Shown: one piece after another, positions 39,401 through 47,579 of the stretch
How the letters are laid out: each line of letters opens with the position of its first letter
Position numbering within the stretch: the stretch's first letter is position 1
NCBI GenBank assembly: GCA_036768485.1
Contig: JAVLUZ010000145.1
Location: 23,043,471 to 23,107,470 of the forward strand
Direction: 5' to 3'
Source: Mermis nigrescens
Lineage: Eukaryota > Nematoda > Enoplea > Mermithida > Mermithidae
DNA: 64,000 nt
Translations under genes and position numbers: made by a program
Notes under the pieces: model-generated
The model's input: only the letters and a program-made list of their open reading frames with translations
Told to the model about the DNA's origin: nothing
Database searches by the model: none

Positions 39401-42400
39401 TTGCAGCACCGAATATAAATGAAGGCATTACTACATGTGCCTTTGAAGTACAAAAGCAGGCGTTATTATAACCACTAATTGGCTATCTTATGTGTCCGAT
39501 AGAGAAATGCGTAAAATGGTCTAGCAAAAATTGCTTAATGCGATGGAAATAAAGAATAAAAATCAGTCAAATGAAGAGATAAAAATAGGAAAAAGCGGTC
39601 AAGAATAAAAAAGATGCTCCTTAATCTCGATCAGAATCTAAACGATGTAAACACCCTTGTATAAGATCTTCAAAATAATTTGAACGTTTGAAATCGTAAT
39701 GAGTGTGTGAAAAGAGATTTATCACTTGCCCTACATTTGAAAGAGCACTGATTAATATCTCTTAGCTCAATAGAGTCAAAAGATAAATGCAAGCTAGTAA
39801 TGCAAAAAAATAGATAACCCGAGATTTAACCTGCTATTAACATTGGGTTATAGTAAGCCCTTTTTCTGACTTACCAAAAAAAGTTTAGCAAGAGATTTTT
39901 GCCGGATTTCACTCGATTTTGACCTGAGGCTACGCTTAACACACATTCTGTCATTCGGGCTCGATCACCAAAATGTTTCAAACTGTTGTTACAATGGCAC
40001 ATCTTCCACATGTGTGACTAGGGGATATTGCGAGTCATGCACAGGCATGGACCGGTGGCTCAAGAATTGAAAGTGCGGAAATGGCGTCAAAAAATGAAAA
40101 AATCGTCAAATTTGCATTTAGAATTTGAAAAAAAATTAGTGATTCTGCGGGTTTTGCGGGGAGGGGTTGATTAAACGACTCTTATCTAGAAGGGGGTTAA
40201 AATTCCTGTCACGATCAAGTACGACCACACACTTAGCGTGGGGTTTGGGGGGTTTGCACGCCTAGAAGTTGAAAACACCCACTCATTACCAGTGGCGGAA
40301 ATCGACACAAATCGCCGAAAAACAGTCGAGAAAAAACAATCGAAATTTATTTGGCGCGAAGCGCCAGAAAAATTTGAAAAATCGTGATAAAAATGCCTAA
40401 AATCATAAAAAATACATATCTATTCTTCATTTCCATCAAATATTTTTTGCGGACAAGAAAAGTGTGGCCGCCCCTCCCCGCCCCCTCCAAATCTGCCAGT
40501 GCAGAGCGGATTACTGCAGACCCCCAGAATTCAACTTTTAGCAACATTAGCGATTCCATTCATTCAGGCCCTCAGATTTTTCTTGCTGCCCATGTTTGTA
40601 TGCAAATATCAGTAAATATATGTAAGTCTGCTCAATAGATGCACTGAGCACTGACCGTGCTATTTTTTTGCATTTTGATAGACAAAGACCGCTGTTTGCA
40701 TCCGCTGAGCAAAGAGCGAGTTGTTTGGACCGGTTGGTCCGGATGGTCAGCTTGTAGCACCACGTGTGGTCAGGGTATAAAGACCCGGGCGCGAAGCTGC
40801 GTCACCACCGGTGGCTCAGCCACCTCTTCACTGACCACCGGATGTCCTGGACACGATGGGGAGAAGAATACGTGCCAAGTTACGCCTTGCCCGCCTTCCA
40901 AAGAAAGTTACGACACAAAAATCAAATCGCCGAAAAATTGGTGGTACGAAGCTTAGTATCGATATTTTATGATTGATTTTGATCTGTTGCATCTAGCGTA
41001 TAACTTTTTTATATACGTTAGTTGCTACCAAACAACAAAAAAGAAAGGAAGGTGAGATTGTACGTTTAAAGCGTATAAGTATTTGAGGGACAAGATTTAT
41101 AAAAGGAAAAGGGCTATTTAAGAAGAGGACTTTTCATTCCTGGTTCGACTCACCATCAGATTCAATAAAATTCTAACGAATATGGCCTTTTTACGTAGTC
41201 GTTATTATTTTCTCTGCGCAGGTAAATTTCTAGTTTCGTAGCACTTCACATCTCTGACATGACACGTATACATTCAGATCTCAGAGATGAATAAGGTAAA
41301 AAATATTCGTAAAATGAGCCGATTTAAATTTTTACCTCTATTTGTATCAAGCACAGTAGAAAAAGATATGTTTTTGTTTTTATTAAATTGTTGCTGCCTT
41401 CATGTCGTATAATTGTGAAGTTCGATATTAGATAAATAATTTTTTCGTAAATGACCATTTCGCTTTCAACGTTGCCAATGCTAGAACTTTTAGATTTATT
41501 TTCTGTGGAATCGTGTAAAATAAAACTTTGTATTTTCAAAGTATTTTCTCTAAAAAGTACCTACCTGTAATGTGATGCGCACCAGCATAAGCTTACAGAT
41601 ACTTGATGAGCGACCGTTTGAACTTTTCGACGTTTTTTCGAGGCTGCTATAATTAATCGTAATTTTTGCAACATTTTAGGCAGTCAAAATCGATATTTCT
41701 TCAAATTTGCTCAAAACTTTTTTACGTTTTTTAATTTATCTGACCACACCTGGCCGTGGTGGGTTGGGAGTGTATGCACCCCACTAGAAACCAAAATAAC
41801 CCCAAACCAAAAAACTCTCCAGAATTCAATTTTTGAAATTTTTACCTCAAGTTTTTGATGCCAATAGAAAGTGCTCGATGAGAAACATTGAAAACTGGTG
41901 TTTTTTCGTCATGCCACCATTTTTAAGGCCAATTTTCCACCTTTGAAAATACTTGCGCCCTCCAGAATTTTGGTGCCGCCCACCTATGTATCTGACCTAT
42001 CCGACCATTGCTAAACTGCTTTTTCTCTGTCAATCTGGCCTATCCGACCATTACTGGATTGTTTTTCTCTGTCAAGAACTTTTATCTCATTTTTTTATTG
42101 AACGTGACTCAATTAAAAGGTTCTAGACATCTAATATTCAAAAATGATTATGTACTTCTGTTAATATATAAACAGCGAAAACTAAACACACGCTTTGTGT
42201 CACAAAATTAAGCAATGAAATGTAACAAGATCTATATATAGGTGCAGCAAAAAAGTTTTTTGAAACATTGTTTTATTTATGCTTTTTGTTATTTTCGATC
42301 AAAAAACATACTGGTATCTTTGTTTTTTCGGCCCAATTGACGTTTGTTTCGATTTAATATCCCAAATAATATTTTCTGAGGAATCCCTTCCAAACTCACT

Positions 42401-43212
42401 CCATCCTAGGCCGAATTTTAAAGTTCATGAAATTTATGCAATTTTTTTGCATAAAGTTGCCGAAAATTTCGAAATTTTGCACTAGAAATTATGTTAGAAC
42501 AAAAGTGCAAAATGTAAAACGGCGAAATTTCGGATCAATTTCTGACTGTCGGGAAGGAAGTTGGGGTACCGCCCCCATGTGCTCTTTGGGGACGAGCATT
42601 TGAGGGTTTTCACCCCCTCGAAGAGCTACTGACTGTCGAAAGATGGCTACGACCCATCCCTCCAGAATCGCCAATTGTACGAAAAAATATAGAAAATAAC
42701 TTGCTTTTTTTCTAAGTTTTTAGTCAACTTTTTGTTCAAGAGCGTCAAATTTTCCGCATTTCGCGCCATTTAATCATTTCTGACAATATTTTATTCAATT
42801 AATTCTCAAATTTGATTTTTTAATGGTTCTGTGTTCTGGAAAGAACGACAATCGTCCAAAACGTAAAAAAACAACAGAGTTTTGGCATTTTTATATCCTA
42901 TCGTGACCGCCGAATCCACCACTGCCTAATCTTGCAGCTTATAGCGAGTACGGATCGTGGGGCCACTGGTCGCCGTGTAGCGTGACCTGCGGCGAAGGTC
43001 GCCAAATTCGATACCGGTCGTGCAGTCAAGGCGGCCGGTGCTTTGGGCCCAGCGAGCAGGAGCGGTTCTGCTACCCCGAGGCGTGCACAGCCTGGGGCGG
43101 CTGGGGTTTTTGGTCGACATGCGACATGGGCGGGCGCCTGCGTCGCAGAATCCGCAAGTGTTACGGGCCCGAAACGTGCCCCGGCTCCGAAATGGATGTT
43201 GAGAATTGTTGA
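15503..43212 (+). CDS. ADAMTS-like metalloprotease gene 1 (whole locus)
   Basis: A secreted zinc endopeptidase of the M12B/ADAMTS class, expected to cleave extracellular matrix or secreted proteins. Fifteen exons joined in phase give about 913 residues: signal peptide (1 to about 22), M12B-type propeptide (about 73-315) ending at furin site RKR, catalytic domain with [12 protein letters not shown] (zinc ligands about His512, His516, His522; catalytic Glu513) and Met-turn FIMS, disintegrin-like region, a degenerate TSP1-like segment with HGGWSGWS, a cysteine-rich module with [12 protein letters not shown], and a classical TSP1 with [14 protein letters not shown]. The long spacer domain usual in vertebrate ADAMTS is absent. 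A further exon at 42938-43212 would add two TSP1 repeats (about 988 residues). A paralogue follows in tandem at 47535. Unresolved: the 3' end of exon 2 and which terminal exon is used. Confidence 0.85.
15697..15926 (+). repeat. dispersed repeat family A, copy in gene 1 intron 1
   Basis: Starts CAGACATGCACGTGGG and ends near CATGATGTGTATCTATG. Internal blocks (AACGTAGTTTTAACGCTATT, TTTTTGAGGTCATTTT) recur in about ten copies in the window. The ends are weakly inverse to each other (GACATGCAC/GTGCATC), suggesting a MITE-like element. Confidence 0.75.
17070..17262 (+). CDS. gene 1 exon 2 (signal peptide end, start of propeptide)
   Basis: Preceded by an excellent acceptor (TTTTTTCTTGTTGTTTCGCAG). 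Encodes the rest of the signal core [13 protein letters not shown], then a hydrophilic stretch with no known motif. The next exon needs phase 1. Two phase-1 GT sites fit (after 17244 and after 17262), both weak, while the best-looking donor, GTAAGA at 17294, is in phase 2. The 3' boundary is therefore uncertain, or a small exon is missing from this model. Confidence 0.55.
17568..18911. mobile_element. foldback element FB2 with inverted minisatellite arms
   Basis: The left arm (17582 to about 17815) has two arrays of CCCGGGTGACCGACAGT-like units separated by a 50-bp spacer containing AATAGATCTGTTAATC. The right arm (18633-18892) is its mirror image: GTCGGTCACCCGGGACTG units with spacer GATTGACAGATCTATTC in between. 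So not only the repeat but also the spacer is inverted. The 12-bp direct repeat TTTTTAAAGGTA lies outside both ends (17568-17579 and 18900-18911). The loop of about 800 bp is AT-rich and non-coding. Sits in intron 2 of gene 1. Confidence 0.8.
19071..19399 (+). CDS. gene 1 exon 3 (M12B-type propeptide)
   Basis: Follows acceptor TCGGACAG; enters in phase 1, ends in phase 0 before donor GTTAGT. Includes NFYNHFD..., [11 protein letters not shown] and [10 protein letters not shown], matching gene 2 exon 3 (YNHVVD, NDTLVSVWTTV, GYSKKCHYQS). The single conserved KKCHY cysteine is typical of the reprolysin propeptide region. Confidence 0.85.
19500..20440. other. part of gene 1 intron 3, no gene seen
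   Basis: AT-rich intron sequence without a recognisable repeat or conserved reading frame. Confidence 0.4.
20447..20690 (-). repeat. dispersed repeat family A, reversed copies
   Basis: Reverse-oriented family A blocks: CACCATAGGTGG, TTGAGCTAAAATGACCTCAA, ATTGACGGTTTC, CGATTTCAAGCA. A second, partial reversed copy follows at about 20700-20830 and abuts foldback element FB3. Confidence 0.6.
20833..22365. mobile_element. foldback element FB3 (1.5 kb, 15-bp unit arms)
   Basis: The left arm holds about ten copies of the 15-bp unit AGCAATTGCTCGCCC (20855-21070). The right arm holds about thirty copies of its reverse complement (about 21785-22345). The unique inner arms are also inverse of each other: 21085-21300 (TTGATCACATGGGAA... 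to TTCTGCTATGATG) against 21590-21790. The loop is 21300-21590. The termini CGGAAAATTGCTCGCC and GGCGAGCAATTTTCCG are exact inverses. The 9-bp direct repeat CAATTTTAC lies exactly 6 bp outside each terminus (20833-20841 and 22357-22365), a convincing target-site duplication. Resembles Drosophila FB foldback elements in architecture. No transposase. Located in gene 1 intron 3. Confidence 0.88.
22520..22967 (+). CDS. gene 1 exon 4 (propeptide end with furin site)
   Basis: Acceptor TTTTTCAG, donor GTATGT, phase 0 in and 1 out. Begins [16 protein letters not shown], matching gene 2 SGIIVIKGEMYVLRP. A Thr/Ser-rich linker is followed by VVRKRS: the RKR furin-type site is at 22910-22918. The exon closes with STFCGG, also conserved in gene 2. 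Confidence 0.9.
22968..24981. other. gene 1 intron 4
   Basis: Holds a family C copy at about 23395-23560 (ACCGGCCAAAAAAAACACC, GATCAACTTTGGGTGGG, CATGTATGG), similar to 57950-58105 and 60150-60265, and the TTA microsatellite at 24343. No gene. Confidence 0.55.
24343..24415. repeat. (TTA)n microsatellite
   Basis: About 24 uninterrupted TTA triplets, followed to about 24560 by diverged ATT/ATA-rich triplet sequence. Confidence 0.95.
24982..25193 (+). CDS. gene 1 exon 5 (start of catalytic domain)
   Basis: Acceptor TTTTTTCCAG, donor GTAATT, phase 1 in and 0 out. [25 protein letters not shown] is the typical opening strand and helix of a reprolysin domain (gene 2: VLELAVFVDQYLWNKFERMYGD). Confidence 0.9.
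25670..25753 (+). CDS. gene 1 exon 6 (catalytic domain, 84 nt)
   Basis: A short exon too small for routine frame searches: acceptor ATTATTTAG, donor GTAAGCC, phase 0 both sides, 28 codons. [17 protein letters not shown] matches the conserved M12B strand and aligns without gaps to gene 2 53663-53746 (PSINPKIKFKIVRYEIF). Confidence 0.88.
25754..27155. other. gene 1 intron 6
   Basis: AT-rich; contains a diverged family A copy at 26395-26650 (AAACATGCATGTAGAG ... CTGTGCATTAATG). The reading frame at 26871-27116 has no support as an exon. Confidence 0.5.
27156..27268 (+). CDS. gene 1 exon 7 (catalytic domain)
   Basis: Acceptor TTTTGTTTCAG, donor GTAATG, phase 0 in and 2 out. [15 protein letters not shown] followed by WDQALLLTG is the ADAMTS-type helix and LLTG strand. 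Gene 2 has YLNAFCDYQYRWKG and WDHGLLLTG. Confidence 0.9.
27608..29175. repeat. tandem duplication of a ~780-bp unit
   Basis: Two units, 27608-28391 and 28392 to about 29175, both starting TCATAGGTAGCGCGTTAGCG and CGTACCTAT.ATATACTTGGG. Each has two perfect dyads GTGTAAA-N-TTTACAC (27786, 28236; 28567, 29013), spaced about 450 bp. A related fragment is at 10307. Diverged versions of the dyad continue to about 30670. No coding potential. Confidence 0.85.
29176..30843. repeat. diverged region with GTGTAAAGTTTACAC-like words
   Basis: Imperfect forms of the dyad recur at about 29568, 29750, 30290, 30426, 30553 and 30655, often next to a block like ATCTGAC, as in the tandem units. Probably older decayed units of the same repeat. 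No gene. Confidence 0.5.
30844..31638. mobile_element. foldback element with ~170-bp inverted arms
   Basis: The left arm 30844 to about 31015 begins ACTAGCAAAGAAAAATGCTC. The right arm about 31465-31638 is its reverse complement, ending GAGCATTTTTCTTTGCTAGT. Long shared blocks include TCGCAAAATCTGCTAAAAA. The 450-bp centre has no transposase. Arms are unique sequence, unlike FB1-FB3. Confidence 0.8.
32048..32366 (+). repeat. dispersed repeat family A, copy
   Basis: From GCAGACATGCACCGGGG to CTGTGCATCTATGGTC, with the internal block TAACGTAATTTTAACGCTATT. Confidence 0.75.
33239..33520 (+). repeat. dispersed repeat family A, copy
   Basis: From CCAGACATGCACGTGTACG to CATGTTGTGCATCTGCAG; directly followed by a partial second copy that ends CTGTGCATCTAT near 33765. 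Confidence 0.7.
34004..34279 (+). CDS. gene 1 exon 8 (zinc-binding active site)
   Basis: Acceptor CCCTAATTCAAG, donor GTAATG, 276 nt, phase 2 on both sides, exactly the length of gene 2 exon 8. [12 protein letters not shown] is at 34134-34169, giving three His zinc ligands and the catalytic Glu, followed by the Met-turn [13 protein letters not shown] before the helix and WSDCSVN after it supply the ADAMTS disulfide cysteines. Confidence 0.95.
34280..35579. other. gene 1 intron 8
   Basis: Family E repeat at about 34310-34620 (GGCACGTAGTTGAGGGGG, CAGCCCAAGTATAGAAAGA), related to 12060-12440. The rest is plain AT-rich intron. Confidence 0.5.
35580..35724 (+). CDS. gene 1 exon 9 (catalytic to disintegrin-like link)
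   Basis: Acceptor TCGTTATAG, donor GTAAGC, phase 2 in and 0 out. [14 protein letters not shown], then [17 protein letters not shown]: the LPGxxYDxNxQC signature is a hallmark of ADAMTS disintegrin-like domains. Confidence 0.92.
36123..36263 (+). CDS. gene 1 exon 10 (disintegrin-like end)
   Basis: Acceptor CTTATTGTAG, donor GTACAT, 47 codons in phase 0. [12 protein letters not shown] ... [20 protein letters not shown] corresponds to the ADAMTS pattern ending in W/QCxxGKC. Confidence 0.92.
36264..37425. other. gene 1 intron 10, nothing seen
   Basis: AT-rich intron. The reading frame at 36513-36719 has no splice context or conserved motif. Confidence 0.45.
37426..37616 (+). CDS. gene 1 exon 11 (degenerate TSP1-like segment)
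   Basis: Acceptor TTCTAAG, donor GTACGT, phase 0 in and 2 out. [20 protein letters not shown] begins like the central TSP1 of ADAMTS but lacks the CSxTCG motif. [13 protein letters not shown] fits the later part of the repeat. Confidence 0.85.
38207..38348 (+). CDS. gene 1 exon 12 (cysteine-rich module)
   Basis: Acceptor GATCCTTAG, donor GTGACA, phase 2 in and 0 out. [18 protein letters not shown]...TLYEHRACQ aligns with the second half of gene 2 exon 11, where no intron separates it from the preceding segment. Confidence 0.85.
38957..39070 (+). CDS. gene 1 exon 13 (cysteine-rich module)
   Basis: Acceptor TTTTATTAG, donor GTACAT, 38 codons in phase 0. [20 protein letters not shown] is a textbook ADAMTS cysteine-rich signature. 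Confidence 0.92.
39131..39185 (+). CDS. gene 1 exon 14 (cysteine-rich end)
   Basis: Only 55 nt: acceptor CTTTTTTAG, donor GTTTGT, phase 0 in and 1 out. [18 protein letters not shown] corresponds to the GCD...DxC end of the cysteine-rich domain. Confidence 0.8.
39186..40681. other. gene 1 intron 14, repeats
   Basis: Contains short dispersed-repeat fragments with C/G-rich ends at about 40020-40210 and 40240-40330 (CAGTGGCGGAAATCG at 40292 resembles a MITE end). No exon. Confidence 0.45.
40682..40956 (+). CDS. gene 1 exon 15 (TSP1 repeat, possible terminal exon)
   Basis: Acceptor CATTTTGATAG, phase 1. [21 protein letters not shown] with all six TSP1 cysteines. Read through, it stops at TAG 40954-40956 after a short tail. 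A weak phase-1 GT after 40906 (GTTACG) would connect instead to 42938. Both forms may exist. Confidence 0.88.
40957..42937. other. last intron or 3' region of gene 1
   Basis: AT-rich, with a reversed family B copy at 41750-41992 and a diverged repeat at about 42480-42700. No reading frame of note. Confidence 0.45.
41750..41992 (-). repeat. dispersed repeat family B, reversed copy
   Basis: Blocks in reverse order: CACACCTGGCCGTGG, CAGAATTCAATTTTTG, AAGTGCTCGATGAGAAAC, CATGCCACCATTTTTAAGG, CTTGCGCCCTCCAGAATTT. Confidence 0.7.
42938..43212 (+). CDS. gene 1 exon 16 (two TSP1 repeats, distal terminal exon)
   Basis: Acceptor ATCTTGCAG, phase 1, stop TGA at 43210-43212. [17 protein letters not shown] is a classical TSP1. 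The following [19 protein letters not shown] is a second one that lacks the TCG part. GC-rich against AT-rich surroundings, as expected for an exon. Its link to exon 15 depends on a weak donor. Confidence 0.75.
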
Positions 43213-43424
43213 GAACCAGTCAACGATCGCTCTGGGGGATAGTCCCGGGATTTTAGCTATTTCTGTGCCCCTACAAACAATCTAACTCACGAACTGGTTG
43301 CACGATATGAGCTTGGATAATTTTACGTATTCTTCTAACTGCCGTATTGTATCAGTGATTTCGCTTTCATTTATCGGTACTTTTTTGATCCGACTGGTAT
43401 TCGTTTCTGTTAGCGCCATACATA

Positions 43425-43770
43425 TGGTTTTCACCCCCCCAGAAATTTTTTCACCCCGCATAATTCACGATTTTCCGAAAAATCGTGGAAAAGGGGCGGC
43501 TGCAAGCATTTTAGCTACATGTTTGCTTGAAGGGGTCTAATTTTCGGCTCTTCGCGCCTTATTTTCATTTTAAGACTATATATTTTGTTCACTTCATTAA
43601 TATTCTCGTAATATTATTTCAAATTCTTTAAGTGTTTTTCTACTCAAGAAAGATATATCTACCGTCGTTAGAAACGTAGGAAGATTATATTTTTGACGCA
43701 TATTTACCGTTTTTGAGCCCAAAAAGGCACTTTATAATTTCATTCCTTCCCAGAATTCCCAAACTTGTGC
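43425..43770 (+). repeat. dispersed repeat family D, copy
   Basis: Shares blocks with 56695-57080 and 58135-58440: ATTTTCCGAAAAATCG, TTTTAGCTA, GCGCCTTA, and ends in a stretch with TTTTGACGCATATTTACC and CCCAGAATTCCC. Confidence 0.6.
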
Positions 43771-44464
43771 ATGTCTGATTATCACTGGGACGATAATCAA
43801 TTATCAGTCAGTTTCGTATAAGTCTGCGTTTTTTACCGTACGATAAAGTTTCCGTTCTGTGAACTCAAAAGTTAAACGGCAATTATGGAACACTTCGTTG
43901 CAATTTTAGTGATGTTTCGCACCCTGCGAAATGGTTTTTTTATAAATAATTCAATCATAAATTTAAAATTCTTCTATTTCTTAAAAATTTTTTTACCGGA
44001 AATCAGTTAACAGCTGATGTTATTGTATAAGTCACCTTAATTATATGACAGGAAACTAGTTTGCATTCATAGCTGAAACTTTTTCCTTAAGCGCAAGCTT
44101 CTTTCTGCCTACATACGTAATTTTTGCTCTTTTGTGCTGGATGATTTGATTATTGACTTGTTTTTCTAATTTTTGTGGGTTTAAAAGCTAATTTATAATA
44201 TTACTGAACCTTTGCAATGAATTGAATTTTACGTAAATTTTCGACATTTGCAGTGTTCCGCGTACGTATCATATCTTTGTCTAGTGCTAAAATTAATTCG
44301 TAGATTTGAATAATAAAATTGATAATTGGTATTTTTGCATAGCATATTAGTTTATTATAAGCACTGAAATGTTTCTGAGGCTAATTTTATCGCCTCAGTA
44401 GCTATACTCGTATGTACAACAAATTAAATGAAATAAACCGATGGATTGTTCGATGTGCTGTTGT

Positions 44465-44745
44465 TACCAGACATGCACGCGGGGGTGTCTAGACTAGACC
44501 CCCAAAATGGGAAAATGGAAAATTTCGTGGGGAAAATGAAGCAGACTGAAGGCCAAACCTGAATGAAAATTGAAAATTTTCTTTAAAAGTGCTCCAAATT
44601 GACCATAAACGGTAATAACGTAGTTTACTAAAGCTATTTTAGCGCTTATACCATTTTTCAGGTTATTTTGGCCTGAAAAACTCAATTTTTGATCTCCTTC
44701 GACCGACTAATCATCCCCCATCGGCCATGTTGTGCAACTATAGTT
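44465..44745 (+). repeat. dispersed repeat family A, copy
   Basis: From CCAGACATGCACGCGGGGG to CGGCCATGTTGTGCAACTAT. Confidence 0.75.
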
Positions 44746-45818
44746 GATACTTTGGCCCAATCGTATTTTGAAGCAGGACTTTTTGAAGAACAAGAGGAAA
44801 TATAAAATAATTACGAGTAATTTACCTTGTTTGACGAAACAGTTTTTCTTTCCAATTTAAGTCTGAAGTGATTTACTAACTTTTTGCCTTACATAGTCGA
44901 TTTACTTAGGAGTTTTAATGTCCAGTTTGCTAGTGAACCTTTCATTTTACACTATTTGGATGATGAAACAAAAGTTTTACTATAGCGGGTTATTATAATC
45001 GTATGGTTACCAATACATTGTCGCACATAGAAAATCCGCTAAACAAAAAATAGTTACATAAAAGTGTATATCTCAAAAAATGTATCAGGATAAACAACTA
45101 TGGCGGAACCCCAGATATAAAAGATACGAGATTCCTGTTTCAAGGCAGCTTTTGACGTTCCATTTTCCATCATAAAATTGTATGAAAATGTTGTGAATAA
45201 TCTACAATAGAACCTTTTTGACCCCTAATCTCAAGAATCAGAATGCGCCGTCAAAATCTTAATTTCAATATAACTAATCACGCTAAACTTTTTTATTTGA
45301 AGCTTATTTCCAGGAAAAGGCAACTTTTTTCACAGTTAATCAGAATAAGACAATTGGTCCGCATATTTATGGCATTTAATCATCATCATCTTCCACATAC
45401 AAAATAATGCTGCGTTTTCATTTTATCCAATCCTGCCAGATTTCATTTTATAAATGACCAAATTTAAACATGTCTAAGTGCTTATTTCGTTTTACGTCAC
45501 CAATTGCTCAAGCAGAGATTCGAAATTTATCGGCTTTATGTACCTGAATATTTCTTCTTACAACTCCAGCCGCTTTAGACTCAAAGACTCTAAAGTTGCA
45601 CAGTGCGATTCGACGATTGTCGTGATTCTTCTTACTTTGCCTACTTATTCCTGATGAAAGTAGATCAAAAGTTATTCCTAAGGTCCCGAATATCTGCTCA
45701 AAATTATGCTTTGCCGGCTTTGTGAGGCGTTAAAATGTAAGCCTTGTGTATAGTCACATCACATCGCAATACTTTCTGTTAATGATCATTTTTTTACTTT
45801 TTCGCTTCAAGCCATATT

Positions 45819-46732
45819 TATAGTCTGTTTCAAAATTCTTTGAACTTCTTTAAAAGTAAGGAGATTCGAATGCAATGAAAATTCAGCCAATCGGCGTAAG
45901 GCCTTTCCTCCGGTTGGCTATCGTCTACTGCACGTTACTTGGCTCTGAAATCTTGCACTTTGGCACTCTGGGTCAGTTTGGCATTTAGGAGTTGTGAGAG
46001 CGTAACCGGCAGTCTCGCGCTTGAAAAATCTTACATCACGCGCGGAGTCGAAATCCATAATTCTCGCTGTGAAGCGAGTAGTAATCAGACATGCACGTGG
46101 GGAGGGGGTCGGGGGTTCTGCTGACCCCCTTATATTTTGTGGGGAAAATCAGGCGAAATGACGGTCAAAACGGATTAAAATTGAAATTTTTCTATCAAAC
46201 AGTGCTTCAAATTGACCGGAAACTGTGCAATAATGTGTTTTTAACGCTATTTTAGCGCTTATGCCAGTTTTTGTTGTCATTTTGGTCAAAAAAGCTTCAT
46301 TTTTGACTCCTCCTCCAAAACGGCTGACCCCCTACCCCGATCGTCAATGCTGTGCTGCTATGGACAGGCACGTAGCTGACCATCCTATTTTGGGGGGACC
46401 AACACCAATTTTGGAGGGGCTGAGCCCAAAAAAGGCCAAAAATGGCACAATAACCTTTTTAATTTCTATTTTTCCGATTTTCTGTATTTGGTGGGGGGTC
46501 CGGACCCCCCCCTATTACCCCAGAGCTACGTGCCTGCCTATGGAATACCGATAGACCAATAAGGGAAGCGGCGGCGAAGTTTGAAATATTACATAGCTCA
46601 TTGTACAATTAGCGAATCAGTTCATGCGAATGGCCAGCACTAAGAAACTACTCTTTGCCGATTGGCTGAATTGTTAATACTTCGAATTATCATACTGTAA
46701 AAAAATTTAATAGAATTTTGAAATAGACTATA
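45819..46732. mobile_element. TIR element with TATAGTCTGTTTCA termini (T3)
   Basis: Left TATAGTCTGTTTCAAAATTC and right GAATTTTGAAATAGACTATA are near-perfect inverse ends. The interior is unrelated to T1/T2 and carries a nested family A copy (46086-46362) plus another short repeat (46365-46545, containing GCACGTAGCTGACC). No transposase. Confidence 0.78.
46086..46362 (+). repeat. dispersed repeat family A, nested in T3
   Basis: From TCAGACATGCACGTGGGG to AATGCTGTGCTGCTATGG. It interrupts the T3 element, so it inserted later. Confidence 0.75.
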
Positions 46733-47478
46733 AGTACTTATATTACATGTACAGTATGATAATTCCAAGAAGTCACGCCCACGAAACATTTTTATAAAAT
46801 GTCTTTTGGGCTTAAAAACGATCTTTAAAAAACACTATTCTTGAGGTTTTGGACAATGCCCTTTCTTTGTAGAGCATAAAGACATGAAAAATTCTGGAAA
46901 AATTGAAAACAATTTGTATAAATTAAACATAGTCAAAAACGATTACTCGGCGCGAAGCGCGGAAAATTTGAAAGTTTTGGCTAAAAGTTGAACAAAAATG
47001 CGCAGAGCTCACAAGATAAGCATATAATGGCTCCGAGTGCTGTTTATATGTATTTTTCCGCACAAATTTCGTATCCGGGCTGGAAAAACGCGTCGAATTC
47101 ACTTGTGTCACTTAATTGTCCGTTTTATCAGACAGTATTTTTTCACTTCGGTTGCGTTATACTCGTAAAAAGTCTGATTTTCTCGCAAAGTCGGGCTGGT
47201 TCTCACAGTAGATAAGTAACGTCTGATTCCATGTTTATCACGAGGAATGGGCCGCGTTAAAATTCGTCTTTTTAAAAGTGCGCAGCTCTTTTCTTAGGTA
47301 GATACTAAAAGAGTTTTATTGTAACTTCTGAATGACATATTCGGATTAGGTCTTTTGCTCTTCCTTAACACTCTATCATAAATGATTGCTGTCGGCGTTG
47401 GCTTCAGACTAGATTACCAAATCTGACCAAATTTAACCTCTGGTCGGAACACTCGTTTGATTATTCTCCGCATACAGC

Positions 47479-47486
47479 TATAAATA
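47479..47486 (+). promoter_or_regulatory. TATA box of ADAMTS-like gene 2
   Basis: TATAAATA, 49 bp before the ATG at 47535. Transcription would start about 30 bp downstream, leaving a leader of roughly 25 nt. Good match in sequence and distance. Confidence 0.5.
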
Positions 47487-47534
47487 CGAGTATATACAGA
47501 ATTTTCGCACATTTTGAGTATACTTAAGTCTGAC

Positions 47535-47579
47535 ATGATTTTGAGTAAACGACGGTCGCTTTTATCGTTATGCACTTTG
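47535..47579 (+). CDS. gene 2 exon 1 (start of signal peptide)
   Basis: MILSKRRSLLSLCTL, 15 codons, phase 0 before donor GTGAGT. Basic n-region then hydrophobic core that continues in exon 2. Confidence 0.75.

Larger units (their letters stand above)
43213..47478. other. region between the two ADAMTS-like genes
   Basis: Holds family D at 43425-43770, family A at 44465-44745, the TIR element at 45819-46732 and unremarkable AT-rich DNA. No gene or RNA is recognisable. Confidence 0.5.

Noticed and set aside
40384..40638. Reading frames around 40347-40638 on both strands
   Set aside because: Located in a dispersed repeat before exon 15; no splice context and no similarity to ADAMTS modules.
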